A stretch of 64,000 bases of DNA from Panulirus ornatus (GCF_036320965.1 NC_092261.1:16237146-16301145); one strand, 5' to 3'; shown: positions 23,376 to 36,830, numbered from the stretch's first letter. A program made the numbers and translations. Notes: generated by a model not told the origin, from the sequence alone.

Positions 23376-24550
23376 TACTTTGTCGCTGTCTCCCGCGTTT
23401 GCGAGGTAGCGCAAGGAAACAGACGAAAGAAATGGCCCAACCCCCCCCCCATACACATGTACATACACACGTCCACACACGCAAATATTCATACCTACAC
23501 AGCTTTCCATGGTTTACCCCAGACGCTTCACATGCCTTGATTCAATCCACTGACAGCACGTCAACCCCTGTATACCACATCGCTCCAATTCACTCTATTC
23601 CTTGCCCTCCTTTCACCCTCCTGCATGTTCAGGCCCCGATCACACAAAATCTTTTTCACTCCATCTTTCCACCTCCAATTTGGTCTCCCTCTTCTCCTCG
23701 TTCCCTCCACCTCCGACACATATATCCTCTTGGTCAATCTTTCCTCACTCATTCTCTCCATGTGCCCAAACCATTTCAAAACACCCTCTTCTGCTCTCTC
23801 AACCACGCTCTTTTTATTTCCACACATCTCTCTTACCCTTACGTTACTTACTCGATCAAACCACCTCACACCACACATTTTCCTCAAACATCTCATTTCC
23901 AGCACATCCATCCTCCTGCGCACATCTCTATCCATAGCCCACGCCCCGCAACCATACAACATTGTTGGAACCACTATTCCTTCAAACATACCCATTTTTG
24001 CTTTCCGAGATAATGTTCTCGACTTCCACACATTTTTCAAGGCTCCCAAAATTTTCGCCCCCTCCCCCACCCTATGATCCACTTCCGCTTCCATGGTTCC
24101 ATCCGCTGACAGATCCACTCCCAGATATCTAAAACACTTCACTTCCTCCAGTTTTTCTCCATTCAAACTCACCTCCCAATTAACTTGACCCTCACCCCTA
24201 CTGTACCTAATAACCTTGCTCTTATTCACATTTACTCTTAACTTTCTTCTTCCACACACTTTACCAAACTCAGTCACCAGCTTCTGCAGTTTCTCACATG
24301 AATCAGCCACCAGCGCTGTATCATCAGCGAACAACAACTGACTCAATTCCCAAGCTCTCTCATCCCCAACAGACTTCATACTTGCCCCTCTTTCCAGGAC
24401 TCTTGCATTTACCTCCCTAACAACCCCATCCATAAACAAATTAAACAACCATGGAGACATCACACACCCCTGCCGCAAACCTACATTCACTGAGAACCAA
24501 TCACTTTCCTCTCTTCCTACACGTACACATGCCTTACATCCTCGATAAAA

Positions 24551-24553
<3 letters not shown>
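23376..24553 (-). mobile_element. RTE-like LINE copy B, 5'-truncated
   Basis: Minus-strand copy with poly-A tail, about 185 bases of 3' untranslated region and an RT frame truncated at its 5' end by (TA)n in the SFYRGCKACVRVG segment. It is in direct orientation to copy A, about 5.7 kb away, and inverted relative to copy C. By eye it differs from A at only about twenty positions over the shared 1.1 kb. Confidence 0.93.
23561..24553 (-). CDS. Reverse transcriptase C-terminal two-thirds (uninterrupted fragment)
   Basis: The frame is open from the truncation (SFYRGCKACVRVGREESDW) through NVGLRQGCVMSPWLFNLF, the catalytic FADDTALVAD and the C-terminal region to NWSDVVYRG and a stop. An internal Met at 24490 would give 309 residues. 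Motif A (FMDLEKAYD) is missing, so no active RT can come from it. Differences from copy A include MRCLRKMCG for MRCLRTMCG and GCGAWAMDRD for GCEAWAMDRV. Confidence 0.9.

Positions 24554-24620
<67 letters not shown>
24554..24620. repeat. (TA)n microsatellite
   Basis: About 67 bases of TA separating LINE copy B from a LINE 5'-end fragment. Confidence 0.98.
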
Positions 24621-24624
<4 letters not shown>

Positions 24625-24792
24625 CCCTGGGGATAGGAGAGAAAGAATACTTCCCACGTATTCCCTGCGTGTCGTAGAAGATGACTAAAAGGAGAGGGAG
24701 TGGGGGACTGGAAACCCTCCACTCTCGTTTTTAATTTTCCAAAAGAAGGAACAGAAAAGGGGGCCAAGTGAGGATATTCCCTCTAAGGCTCA

Positions 24793-24795
<3 letters not shown>
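24621..24795 (+). mobile_element. LINE 5'-end fragment
   Basis: Begins tatccctggggataggag, matches the 5' end of the short derivative at 17.3 kb through gtcgtagaagatgactaaaa and ggatattccctctaaggc, then stops at cagta before (TA)n. It is either a 3'-truncated copy of the short derivative or the 5' end of LINE copy C, interrupted by the TA tract and a large deletion. Confidence 0.8.

Positions 24796-24796
<1 letters not shown>

Positions 24797-24879
<83 letters not shown>
24797..24879. repeat. (AT)n microsatellite
   Basis: About 83 bases of perfect AT between the LINE 5' fragment and copy C. Confidence 0.98.
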
Positions 24880-24882
<3 letters not shown>

Positions 24883-25955
24883 ATTTGTATGTAGCATTTA
24901 TGGATCTGGAGAAGGCATATGATAGAGTTGATAGGGATGCTCTGTGGAAGGTATTAAGAATATATGGTGTGGGAGGCAAGTTGTTAGAAGCAGTGAAAAG
25001 TTTTTATCGAGGATGTAAGGCATGTGTACGTGTAGGAAGAGAGGAAAGTGATTGGTTCTCAGTGAATGTAGGTTTGCGGCAGGGGTGTGTGATGTCTCCA
25101 TGGTTGTTTAATTTGTTTATGGATGGGGTTGTTAGGGAGGTGAATGCAAGAGTTTTGGAAAGAGGGGCAAGTATGAAGTCTGTTGGGGATGAGAGAGCTT
25201 GGGAAGTGTCAGTTGTTGTTCGCTGATGATACAGCGCTGGTGGCTGATTCATGTGAGAAACTGCAGAAGCTGGTGACTGAGTTTGGTAAAGTGTGTGAAA
25301 GAAGAAAGTTAAGAGTAAATGTGAATAAGAGAGAGGTTATTAGGTACAGTAGGGTTGAGGGTCAAGTCAATTGGGAGGTGAGTTTGAATGGAGAAAAACT
25401 GGAGGAAGTGAAGTGTTTTAGATATCTGGGAGTGGATCCATGGAAGCGGAAGTGGATCATAGGGTGGGGGAGGGGGCGAAAATTCTGGGAGCCTTGAAGA
25501 ATGTGTGGAAGTCGAGAACATTATCTCGGAAAGCAAAAATGGGTATGTTTGAAGGAATAGTGGTTCCAACAATGTTGTATGGTTGCGAGGCGTGGGCTAT
25601 GGATAGAGTTGTGCGCAGGAGGATGGATGTGCTGGAAATGAGATGTTTGAGGTGGTTTGATCGAGTAAGTAACGTAAGGGTAAGAGAGATGTGTGGAAAT
25701 AAAAAGAGCGTGGTTGAGAGAGCAGAAGAGGGTGTTTTGAAATGGTTTGGGCACATGGAGAGAATGAGTGAGGAAAGATTGACCAAGAGGATATATGTGT
25801 CGGAGGTGGAGGGAACGAGGAGAAGAGGGAGACCAAATTGGAGGTGGAAAGATGGAGTGAAAAAGATTTTGTGTGATCGGGGCCTGAACATGCAGGAGGG
25901 TGAAAGGAGAGCAAGGAATAGAGTGAATTGGAGCGATGTGGTATACCGTGGTTGA
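24880..25955 (+). pseudogene. RT of LINE copy C with three small deletions
   Basis: Frame 1 reads MDLYVAFMDLEKAYDRVD to GDERAWEVS. A 2-base deletion near 25208 shifts the frame, in which LLFADDTALVADS is read on. A 16-base deletion near 25437, just before the MEAEVDH block, restores frame 1. A third, in-frame deletion of 18 bases near 25650 removes six residues (TMCGVR-type block). The frame then continues to NWSDVVYRG and a stop. A substitution (KREVIRYSR for KSKVIRYSR) lies in the shifted stretch. The copy cannot make a normal RT. Confidence 0.9.
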
Positions 25956-26138
25956 CGTGCTGTCAGTGGATTGAATCAGGGCATGTGAAGCGTCTGGGGT
26001 AAACCATGGAAAGCTGTGTAGGTGTGTATATTCGCGTGTGTGGACGTATGTATATACAAGTGTATGGGGGTGGGTTGGGCCATTTCTTTCGTCTGTTTCC
26101 TTGCGCTACCTCGCAAACGCGGGAGACAGCGACAAAGC

Positions 26139-26155
<17 letters not shown>
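24880..26155 (+). mobile_element. RTE-like LINE copy C, 5'-truncated
   Basis: Plus-strand copy running from the RT motif-A region (LYVAFMDLEKAYDRVD) to a 3' untranslated region ending gcgggagacagcgacaaagc, then A15 and (TA)n. It forms an inverted repeat of about 1.15 kb with copy B across a spacer of about 440 bases. Confidence 0.93.

Positions 26156-26218
<63 letters not shown>
26141..26218. repeat. Poly-A then (TA)n
   Basis: A15 followed by about 64 bases of TA. This is the 3' tail of LINE copy C. Confidence 0.96.
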
Positions 26219-26219
<1 letters not shown>

Positions 26220-26255
26220 GTTGGAAAGGATCACAATTCTGCGCGTGATCAAGAT

Positions 26256-26411
26256 ATTCCTATGAGTTCACGGGGAAAATGAAACACGAAAAGTTCCCAA
26301 GTGCACTTTCGTGTAATGATCACATCATCAGGGGAGACACAAGAGAGAAATATAACAGTCAGTTGATATACATCGAAGAGACGAAGCTAGGACGCCATTT
26401 GGTAAACATGT
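26256..26411. mobile_element. Penelope-like element terminal piece, second copy
   Basis: Nearly identical to 19401-19556, including the minus-strand hammerhead-like order ctgatga, gtg-atcatta-cac, gaaa, agtgcact, ggga. The single loop change (attatta to atcatta) leaves the hairpin intact. It again sits just beyond a LINE and a TA tract, and is followed by another LINE 3' fragment. Confidence 0.65.
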
Positions 26412-26512
26412 GGGGTGGGGTAGCGATAGGAATGGGTGAAGGCAAGCAATTATGAATATGTGCATGTGTATGTAATGTCTGCGTATGTGTATGTATATGT
26501 GCGTATGTGGGC

Positions 26513-26587
<75 letters not shown>

Positions 26588-26668
26588 TGTGTGTGTGAGC
26601 GGATGGGCCATTCTTCGTTTGTTTCCTGGCGCTACCTCGCTAACGAGGGAAACAGCGATTATCTGTGA
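26412..26668 (+). mobile_element. RTE-like LINE 3'-end fragment, second subfamily
   Basis: Holds 3' untranslated sequence only: tgtatgt-type repeats, a (TA)n tract at 26516-26584, gatgggccattcttcgtttg and cgctacctcgctaacgaggg. The last block matches the short derivative's 3' end rather than copies A-C (gctacctcgcaaacgcggga). Confidence 0.75.
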
Positions 26669-26735
26669 CTATTCCCAACTTTCTGTGACTGTTACCGACT
26701 GTTTGTGACTGTTCCCGACTGTTTGTGACTGGAGT
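26660..26735. repeat. Short tandem repeat, about 20-bp unit
   Basis: Three to four copies of tgtgactgttcccgactgtt-like units following the LINE 3' end, possibly its tail. Confidence 0.75.
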
Positions 26736-26975
26736 CTTAAGCTTTGTGACACGTGGACGATGATCCACAGTCACGTTTCATCGGTCAACACACAACATTA
26801 TGACCCTCGGGCAAGACGGTACGACCCTAGTGTGTGTGAGGCCTCGTCTTTGACCTGACCCCTTTAAAAGTCAGGTCAAAGGTCAGGTCATCACATTCGA
26901 ACCTTGTATCCGCTTACTAAGGATTGAAATTCATATGATATACTGATCAAGAGGTTTAATTAAAACATGCACACG

Positions 26976-26987
26976 TATAATAATAGT

Positions 26988-27026
<39 letters not shown>

Positions 27027-27043
27027 CATAATAAATGATGATG

Positions 27044-27099
<56 letters not shown>

Positions 27100-27116
27100 C
27101 ATAATAAATGATGATG

Positions 27117-27167
<51 letters not shown>

Positions 27168-27168
27168 C
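26976..27168. repeat. (TAA)n with a duplicated interruption
   Basis: About 190 bases of TAA. The interruption aatcataataaatgatgatg occurs twice, about 72 bases apart, so a block was duplicated. Confidence 0.96.
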
Positions 27169-27240
27169 ATACATACGAACATACATACTTGGTCGCCGTT
27201 TCCCGCCTCAGCGACGCAGCGACACGAACACGGGATAGAA
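27169..27240 (-). mobile_element. LINE 3'-end remnant
   Basis: Minus strand reads cgctgcgtcgctgaggcggg then aaacggcgaccaagtatgta. This is a diverged form of the gctacctcgctaacgcggga terminus, and it runs directly into the (ATT)n form of the TAA array as its 3' tail. Confidence 0.7.
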
Positions 27241-27356
27241 CCTTTAGAGAAAACGAAATTCTTTGGTTCGCTTCTTTGTTTCTCACATTACCTTATACAC
27301 AGCGTCCAGCATATGCTAACCTTAGACACAGGACTCAACACAGCTCAGGATAATCT

Positions 27357-28378
27357 CATACATATGACCCAACCTGACCCAAAATAACCTCAAACACAGA
27401 ACGTAATTCAAAATAACCTCAGACACATGGCTCGATATAACCCAAGATAACCTCAAGACACAAGGCTTAATATAACCCAAAATAACTTCAGACACAAGGC
27501 TTAATATAACCCAAAATAACCTCAGACACGAGGCTTAATATAACCCAAAATAACCTCAGACACAGGGTTTAATATAACCCAAGATAACCTCAAGACACGA
27601 GGCTTAATATAACCCAAGATAATCTCAAGACACAAGGCTTAATATAACCCAAGATAACCCCAAGACACAAGGCTTAATATAACCCAAGATAACCCCAGAC
27701 ACAGGGTTTAATATAACCCAAGATAACCTCAAGACACGAGGCTTAATATAACCCAAGATAATCTCAAGACACAAGGCTTAATATAACCCAAGATAACCTC
27801 AAGACACAAGGCTTAATATAACCCAAGATAACCCCAGACACAGGGTTTAATATAACCCAAGATAATCTCAAGACACAAGGCTTAATATAACCCAAGATAA
27901 CCCCAAGACACAAGGCTTAATATAACCCAAGATAACCCCAGACACAGGGTTTAATATAACCCAAGATAACCTCAAGACACGAGGCTTAATATAACCCAAG
28001 ATAATCTCAAGACACAAGGCTTAATATAACCCAAGATAACCCCAAGACACAAGGCTTAATATAACCCAAGATAACCCCAAGACACGAGGCTTAATATAAC
28101 CCAAGATAACCCCAGGCACAGGGTTTAATATAACCCAAGATAATCTCAAGACACAGGGCTTAATATAACCCAACAAAACCCCGAGACAAAAGGCTTGATA
28201 TAACCCAACAGAACCTCAAAACACAAGGCTTAATATAACCCAAGATAACCTCAGACACAGGGTTTAATATAACCCAAGATAACCTCAAGACACAAGGCTT
28301 AATATAACCCAAGATAACCCCAAGACACAAGGCTTAATATAACCCAAGATAACCCCAAGACACAGGACATAACCCAGC
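27357..28378. repeat. 35-bp minisatellite, about 29 copies
   Basis: Units contain aaggcttaatataacccaag and ataacctcaagacac. Variants with gggttt in place of aggctt recur every few units, giving a higher-order pattern. Frequent taa stops prevent long open frames. Confidence 0.96.
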
Positions 28379-28612
28379 AGAACCTCAAGCCACAGGGCCG
28401 CCACCTAACCCCACGATGGCTTGAGGAGTGGTAGTACGATCCTTGCTGGTGCATTAAACTGGTGGTGGTGCGCCTCGCGCGTGTGATGGCCGACGTAAAG
28501 CCACGCCGCTCGTCGCTCCACAAGTTATGGCTGCTTCATGCCAATAAATTCATGGATATAGATCTATCATCCGGGGGGGAAGGGGGGTATGTGTGTGTGT
28601 GTGAGGGAGTAC

Positions 28613-28615
<3 letters not shown>
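28379..28615. other. Unassigned DNA
   Basis: Short stretch between a minisatellite and a GA tract. No gene recognised. Confidence 0.5.

Positions 28616-28692
<77 letters not shown>
28616..28692. repeat. (AG)n microsatellite
   Basis: About 77 bases of perfect GA. Confidence 0.98.
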
Positions 28693-28695
<3 letters not shown>

Positions 28696-29490
28696 CACAC
28701 CCCCCGACGATAAAACAAAAGCCGAAACAATGAGTCTGGAACTGAACATTTCCCTTTGTAGCCAAGAATCCTCCTGCGACGTCTGGTTATCACAACAACA
28801 ACAACAACAAAAAGAGCACAAGGAATCTGGACACAACAGAATCAGGGAAAAGGGGGCGGGACGTGATAGGCTGTGGGATGGGAGGGGACGGGGCTGTTTG
28901 GAGGGAGAGGCGGAGGATAGAATGTAGGGGGCAGGAGGTGGAATTTAATATGGGTGGACAATGAGTGATTACTGGAGGAGAACGAGGAATGGTGGTGTCT
29001 GAAAGGGAAAGGAAAGACGGATGTGTGGAAGTGCGTGGAAGAGTGTGTGTGTTGGGAAGTAGAGAGGTTCCTGGGATGGAAGGAAGTAAGTCCGAGTGGA
29101 AAGTAATGCCAGGGAAGTGGTGTCGGGGGAAAGGACATGGAGAGGACACATTACATGAAACCTGATGACCCAGGACGAGGTTATCTGCCGAAGACACACT
29201 GAGTTTCCCGAGGTCTTTATTGGCGGCAGGGACAGGATTGTACAGCAGACGGCACCTCCCTACCCACCGCTCCCTCTGGCTCAACATTCAACGGGGGAAA
29301 AGGAAATGATGAAATCCATGAAGTGTCTGAAAGACTCCTCCGTCAATGAACATTTTATAGAAGTATGCGAGAGAGAAAATAATATTTGCCTCAATCAAAA
29401 ACTGCAGAGGGGATGATCCGCTGGGGAGGAAGATCAAATCTAAAACAAAGAAAAAAACAACAGAAATCTGATTGTATGCATGAAAAGTTG

Positions 29491-29496
<6 letters not shown>
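28693..29496. other. Unassigned purine-rich DNA
   Basis: GGA/GGGA-rich low complexity from about 28840 to 29150. The open frames on the minus strand are compositionally biased. No domain recognised. Confidence 0.5.

Positions 29497-29559
<63 letters not shown>
29497..29559. repeat. (AG)n microsatellite
   Basis: About 63 bases of perfect GA. Confidence 0.98.
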
Positions 29560-29562
<3 letters not shown>

Positions 29563-29899
29563 TAGCCACACAGGCGCAGTGCCAGCAGCCATGCTAGGTG
29601 GTGTTGGAGGGTCGAGTTCAAGAGGTCTTCTACAGGAAGGTCCAAGATGGGTCTGGAAAAAAAAAAAAAGTTCTAACAGCGTCAGATGGACGTGTACCAC
29701 GTGACCTACTGCAAGGCGCCTCGCTACGTTTCCCACGACACTCTTGGGAGAGGTAAAAGGAGACGTGGAACCCGCGGAGGACAGGTGGTTGGGAGGGAGG
29801 GAGGAAGGAAGAGAGGAGAGAGGACGTTGGCGAGAGGATGGTAGATCTGGGAGGAGGCGTAGTCTGATAGTTGGTGTGGCTTGAGGGGGGATCACCTGT
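29560..29899. other. Unassigned DNA
   Basis: No gene or clear repeat recognised. Confidence 0.45.

Positions 29900-31488
<1,589 letters not shown>

Positions 31489-31551
<63 letters not shown>
31489..31551. repeat. (AG)n microsatellite
   Basis: About 63 bases of perfect GA at the upstream edge of the Jockey-like RT. Confidence 0.98.
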
Positions 31552-31555
<4 letters not shown>

Positions 31556-31689
31556 CGTTGTGATGAGAGGGGTAATAACCATATATACTGGTTATCATGG
31601 TGGGAGTGTTTGAGTGTTGCACTCAGGAGGTGTGGCTGGCGGCGCAGAGGAGGAGAATACAGAGAGCAGCGCCAGTGACTAGCTAGGTC

Positions 31690-32205
31690 TGTCTGGTGAC
31701 GGGTGATGGCGAGTTGCAGGTGGGGTCATGGGCCAGGCAGTGGTTTTGGTAGTGGTGATAGCTGTGACAGTGGTAGGCGACAGTAGTGGTAAGGACTGGT
31801 GATTGTGACAGTGGTGGGTGGTGGCAGCGGTGGGCTGAAGTGCTGATGATTGTGGTAGTAATGATGACTATAACATAAAACAAAGATGGGTCTGATAGTG
31901 GTGGATGGTGGGAAGTGGTAGTGGTGAGTGATGGAGAACAGTTGCTCCTGTAAGCGTTAGTCAAGGAGAGCAAGGGTGTGTAGGCTACTCCTAAAGAGTG
32001 GTGATAGCAGAGTAGTGGCGCAGTAGTGATGACTTGATGGTGTGAGAAGGGAAAGTGAATGTAAAAGGGAAGTGGTGATAATGGTGGTTGGGGGGGGGGG
32101 GGGATAGAGATGAGTGATGACATGGGTGGAAAGGGTCATAGTCGTAGTGGTAATGGTCACTGGTGGTGTTGGTGAGCAAGGCAGTAGTAACGAGTGATGA
32201 TAACG
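31690..32205. repeat. Degenerate GGT/GAT-rich low-complexity DNA
   Basis: Loose gtggtgatag and ggtagtggtg words, with a poly-G run at about 32090-32103. His/Thr/Pro-rich minus-strand frames are artefacts. Confidence 0.7.
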
Positions 32206-32925
32206 ATCACTTGGTGACAGAGGGAACTAAACTGGAGGAGGGAACTGGATAGCATCTATTCTTTTTTTTTTTTCTTTTCCTTTTTTCTTCCTTTGACAGA
32301 GGCTTAGGATGACCAGCGGCAGGAGCGGGAGGGAGGGCGGTAAGGGGGGAAGGGCAGTGGTGGGGATGGGGTGGAAGAGAAGGGTCGGCGGAGGAAGAGG
32401 AGGATAATGGGAGGTGGGGGGGAGAGAGCAACGTGTGTGTCCTGGCCTGACACGAGAAGTACTACGGCTGTCTGAGGTGGTGGTGGTGGTGGTGGGAGGA
32501 GGCAGGTTGAGAGGAGGTAGCGCTGCGGGAGGAGGGTGAGGCATGGTGAAGGCAGGTAAGTGGTCTGGGGGCGGGGAGGGTGAGGGGGTAACTGATTTTC
32601 ATTTGAGTGCGGCGAGATAGTATAGTGTGCACTCTTACTCATCCTGTGGGAGCGCGGTGGGGGGGAAAAAAGAGGATGGAAAGTGCACAAAAGATCCAGG
32701 AACTGAGCCACAACAGGTTACGTGATGAGTGAACTAACGCCTCAACATATAAAGTCAGACCCTTCTCAAGCATTTGAAGCAAAACAATGTCTTGGATGAA
32801 ATGCCGACGCACATCTTGTAACGACTGGTAGGAACAATCTCCAAATATACTGATCTGACAACAGTCAAATTTACTGTCTTGCAGAGTGTAACTCTGTCAT
32901 CATAGTTCACATCTGGTCCGCTCAT
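32206..32925. other. Unassigned DNA
   Basis: G-rich with a (GGT)n stretch at 32475-32494. No domain recognised in the Pro-rich minus-strand frames. Confidence 0.5.
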
Positions 32926-33175
32926 TATCAACAGAAGGGGCAGACTCCCATGAGTATCTGTAGCCGAGTATATCAACAGAAGGGGCATACTCCCATGAGT
33001 ATCTGTAGCTTAGTATATCAACACTAGGGGCACACTTCCATGAGTATCTGTAGCCTAGTATATCAACAGAAGGGGCATACTCCCATGAGTATCTGTAGTT
33101 TAGTATATCAACACTAGGGGCACACTTCCATGAGTATCTGTGGCTTAGTATATAAATAGGAGGGGCAAACTCTAA
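32926..33175. repeat. 43-bp minisatellite in an alternating dimer, about 6 copies
   Basis: Units contain aggggcatactcccatgagt and atctgtag. An acagaagg/catactccc form alternates with an acactagg/cacacttcc form from the second unit on, giving an 86-bp dimer. A 142-codon minus-strand frame (VDILGYRYSWKCAPS repeats) comes from it. Confidence 0.9.
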
Positions 33176-34162
33176 GGAGTAAACTATATAGCCTAGTTTG
33201 AGCCGGGCTCCAACAATATCACACAGCCTATCGGTCAAGTCAATAAAGCCACATGTGTAGGGTTCTTGCACAGCATTCAGGCAGCTGACGTCTATATTAT
33301 GTCCGTCAAGCCGAGTGCCCATTTCCACACGTCTTTAGTCTAAAGACTTTGTTCTGGTTCAAATTGGACGGGCTGCTTTGTGGAGCTATGCACAGATGAA
33401 CCAAAAATCATAAATGATTCGTGTTCTCAGAGACATAAATCGTAGCCAATCCATCAATCCTAAACAACGTCTATTGGGAGCCTAACATAGGAAGGAACCC
33501 GGAGAGAATGCAGTCTGTCTCATGAATAATTTCTACTAAAGCCGTGTTGTTGTGCTTGCGACACAACCATACTCCTATCATACCACAGGGAGGGGATGTT
33601 AAAGTATTGCTAGTGAAGAGGGAAAAAAAGAGAATCACCATCAGTCCAGGTTTCTTTTTATTCAGAAATTTCTTAACAAAGTTCTTCAAGGCTTCAAGAC
33701 GAGGAAACGGCTCAGTTTGGAGTGTGGAGGATTCTCGTGACTGATCATGAGTTCTCAGAGTCTAGAGAGAACTTATACTGTATATAACATCAGAACCCCC
33801 TCCACTGTGTACAATATCCAGAGCCCTGCTGGCTTGGCCCCCCCAGTGGTGTGTAAAGGACCCAACTGCACATGATAATTCGCAAAGAGATTATGATTAG
33901 AGACGACGGTGTCAATAAGACGAGAGGGGGTGTCAGTGTCGAACTCTCAACCTCAACTCTGGCTGTAACCCGAGGAGAGAGGGTTTGGGGTGGAAGGAAG
34001 GGGACCACTGACGTCAAAGGGATTAATTTCCCATGGGCCGGGACAGTGCAGCTGCCGCCTCGCATGGTAAACCTCATGAATACCATACATTCCGAGTCCG
34101 GCGGAGGTTTTGGTAATCCATTTTGATGAATGTCTCCCTCGGAGAGTTGAGAGTTGTGGAGG

Positions 34163-34164
<2 letters not shown>
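33176..34164. other. Unassigned DNA
   Basis: No gene recognised. Several moderate open frames on both strands between 33790 and 34130 have no recognisable motifs. Confidence 0.45.

Positions 34165-34219
<55 letters not shown>
34165..34219. repeat. (GT)n microsatellite
   Basis: About 55 bases of perfect GT. Confidence 0.98.
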
Positions 34220-34221
<2 letters not shown>

Positions 34222-34800
34222 GATTCCCAATAGGAAAATTGACACACTTTCCATCTCTCATCCTCATCTTTAAAATATCTATTGTTCCGGAACAGCTACA
34301 GATCATTCTCATAACCTCTTTTTTGGAGGCATTTTCTCGTCTTATAAGAGGAGCTAGATTAACCATAGATGCGCATAGCAATTGCGCATAGCATAACTAA
34401 CTAGAGAACTGATAGGCGTATTAATACATCATCTTTAATTATTCTGTAGTTCCCCCCCAGCTACTGGATTGAGGCTAGCTACGTCTCTCACTGCCCTAAG
34501 CCTCTTTTTACATCGGAGGCTAAGTCTAACTTCAACAGCTCATATGCTGTTACTTCTTAGCCAGGATATCGATAGCTACTCGCATATTCAATGCGTGATC
34601 CATAATTCAACAGGATGTTCCAGATGACTCCACCATGTTTGGGAGGGCGTCTGTCGAGGATCTTTGTTTTTCCAGAAGAGATAATATACCCCCAAGCCTT
34701 TCACAAGTATCTTTATACACGGTTGAGTACGGCGAGTGTATCATTATAACCAGAGATGTTGATCATATCATTAATGAAACCGTTGACGGTGTCTGTCTGC
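34220..34800. other. Unassigned DNA
   Basis: No gene or repeat recognised. Confidence 0.45.
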
Positions 34801-36037
34801 CGGGGGTTGTGGTGAAGATGGGGAAAAGGTCATGGTGGAGGGGCACAATGCAGGTGTTATGGGTTAGAAGCGGTAGTGAACGGATGAGAAATCGAGAACG
34901 GATAGGAAGTGATGGTGAAGGGATATGTAGAGATGGTAAGAGGATGGAATATGTTGGTGAACTGTTAGGAAGTGTTGGTGAAGGGACTGGACGTGATGGT
35001 GAAGGCGAGGGTGTGCTGATGAGGGTAATAGATGATGAAGAGGCAAGTGTAGTGAGTAGGTATCGGTGCTAAATGGAAAGTATGGAAAGTATATGTGATG
35101 TTGGAGAAAACTAGATATGGTGGTGATGGAGATAGAAAGTTGGGATCAAGGGGTGATTAAGTCAGCAGATGATACAGCAGTAGGTTGTAGTTGTTATGGA
35201 TGTTGGTGGTGTTAGCGAAAAGGAAGAAGCAGCTGAGGATATTATGGGCTCATGGGGAGGGTGATGATGGAGGCAGTAGTAGCAGTAGTGATAAACAAGG
35301 GAGGAGAGGTAGGTATTGGTCAAGTAGGTGGGGTAACAATGGAATGATCGTCAACACTGGTGGTGGAGCAGGAGGTACATGATAGCTGTGGCGGTGGAGG
35401 ATTATAAAGGAGATAAACATGAATGGAAGATGTTGACTGAAACGATAAAAGGAAAGATTATATTCAATAATAAGTATATCATTTGTCCAAATACACGTAG
35501 ACAAAGCATTTCAGGGACAGCATGGGTGGAAGGTTCATAGCTATGGGTAGGTGTAGGTAAATCTAAAGTTAAGATAGTAAAGGAAAAGGGTAAAGAACAG
35601 GCGAAAGGCCTACGAAATGCTGGTGACGAGGCAGGAGGGAGAGGTGAGGAGAAAATTTTGGAGGAAAGGAGAGGCAATGAAAGGATTAAGAAAATGGTAG
35701 ACAGGAACAAGTGATGATGAGTTTTGGGTAAAAGCAGATGGTAAAGAGGAAGGAGGGAGTGGTAATGAAGATGGAAGGTGGTAACAGTGAAGGTGGCGGT
35801 GAAGATGGGTGGTAATGATGAAGGCTTGATGTGGTAGTGATGATAGGTAGTGATAGTGAGGGTGGATAGTGATGAAGAAACTGAGTTGTGATGATGAAGA
35901 TGAAAGGAGGTGACGACGGTGAGTGGTGGAGGTGAAAGTGAGTGGTGGTGGTGAGGGGGTGGTGGTGAGGGGGTGGTGGTGGTGGTGAGGGGGTGGTAGT
36001 GGTGAGGGGTGGTGGTGGTGAGCGGAGTGGTGGCACT
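34801..36037. repeat. Degenerate GAT/GGT-rich low-complexity DNA
   Basis: Long purine- and GT-rich stretch with gatggtgaag and ggtggtggtg words, densest at 34860-35050 and 35880-36030. A T-richer interval at 35400-35700 is unassigned. Confidence 0.6.
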
Positions 36038-36442
36038 AAAGAAAGGTTAAAGACTCGATCTATACTCACTTGAGAGGAGGAGGGATAGAGGGGATACAAT
36101 TGAAATTTTTAAATAGGTGAAAGGCATTAGTAAAGGTAACATGAACAAAGTTCTCAGAATGGCGCCACCGGATAGGACAAGAAATAATGGATCTAGATTA
36201 GGAAAAAAAAAAAAAAAAAGGATTCAAATCGGATGTGGGTAAACAGTGGTTCGGGAATAGGGTAGTCGATTTATGGAACAAGCTGCCAAGTACAGGTAGT
36301 GGAAGCTACGTCTTTAGGTAACTTTAAACGAAGGTTGGATGTGTTTATGGGTTCGGGCGGTTGGTTGTAGGGTGGACAGACTCAGGACCTGCCTAGCATG
36401 GGCCAATAGGCCTCTTGCAGTGTCCTCACTTCTTATGTTCCT
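36038..36442 (+). pseudogene. CR1-like LINE C-terminus and 3' end
   Basis: Frames read KERLKTRSILT then EERRDRGDTIEIFK, matching the family's ERLKALNLYSLERRRDRGDLIQVFK, then TRNNGSRL, then a decayed VVDLWNKLP and NFKRRLDVF region, then a 3' untranslated end with gcctagcatgggccaatagg and ttcttatgttc. It contains an A17 run near 36203. Only the last 100 or so codons survive, with stops. The ending resembles 3' ends seen in arthropod CR1-type elements, from general knowledge. Confidence 0.8.
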
Positions 36443-36459
36443 AAAGAAGGCGGGGAGTG

Positions 36460-36830
36460 GTAGTGTCTGAAATATGTGGTGATGAAGCTGAGAAGTGTTG
36501 GTGACGACAGATGGTGGTGAAGGTCATGAATATGGTGGGAAGTGGTGGTAAAGATGGGTGGTGGTAGTAGTGGAAAAAAGGTGGGAAATGTTGAGATGGT
36601 GGTGGGAGGTGGTAGTGAAGAAGGTGGGAAGCGTTGAGGGGAGGGGGTGGTGGTAGTGGTGAGGAAGGCGGGAGGCGGCGAGGGAGGGGTGGGGGAGTGG
36701 TGGTGGGCGGTGGTAGTAGAGGAAAGGGGGAGGCGGAGGGGATGGTTGGTGGTGGGAGGTGGTAATGGTGAGGGAGGGAGGAGACGGCGGGAGTGACTGA
36801 TATCTGAGGGTTAACAAGGCTAGGGGGGGT
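36460..36830. repeat. Degenerate GGT-rich low-complexity DNA
   Basis: Loose ggtggtagtg and gggaggtggt words. Pro/Thr/His-rich minus-strand frames are artefacts. Confidence 0.7.

Noticed and set aside
36034..36442. Host gene exon
   Set aside because: The ERRRDRGDT region matches CR1-like RT C-termini and is followed by a typical element 3' end; stops are present.
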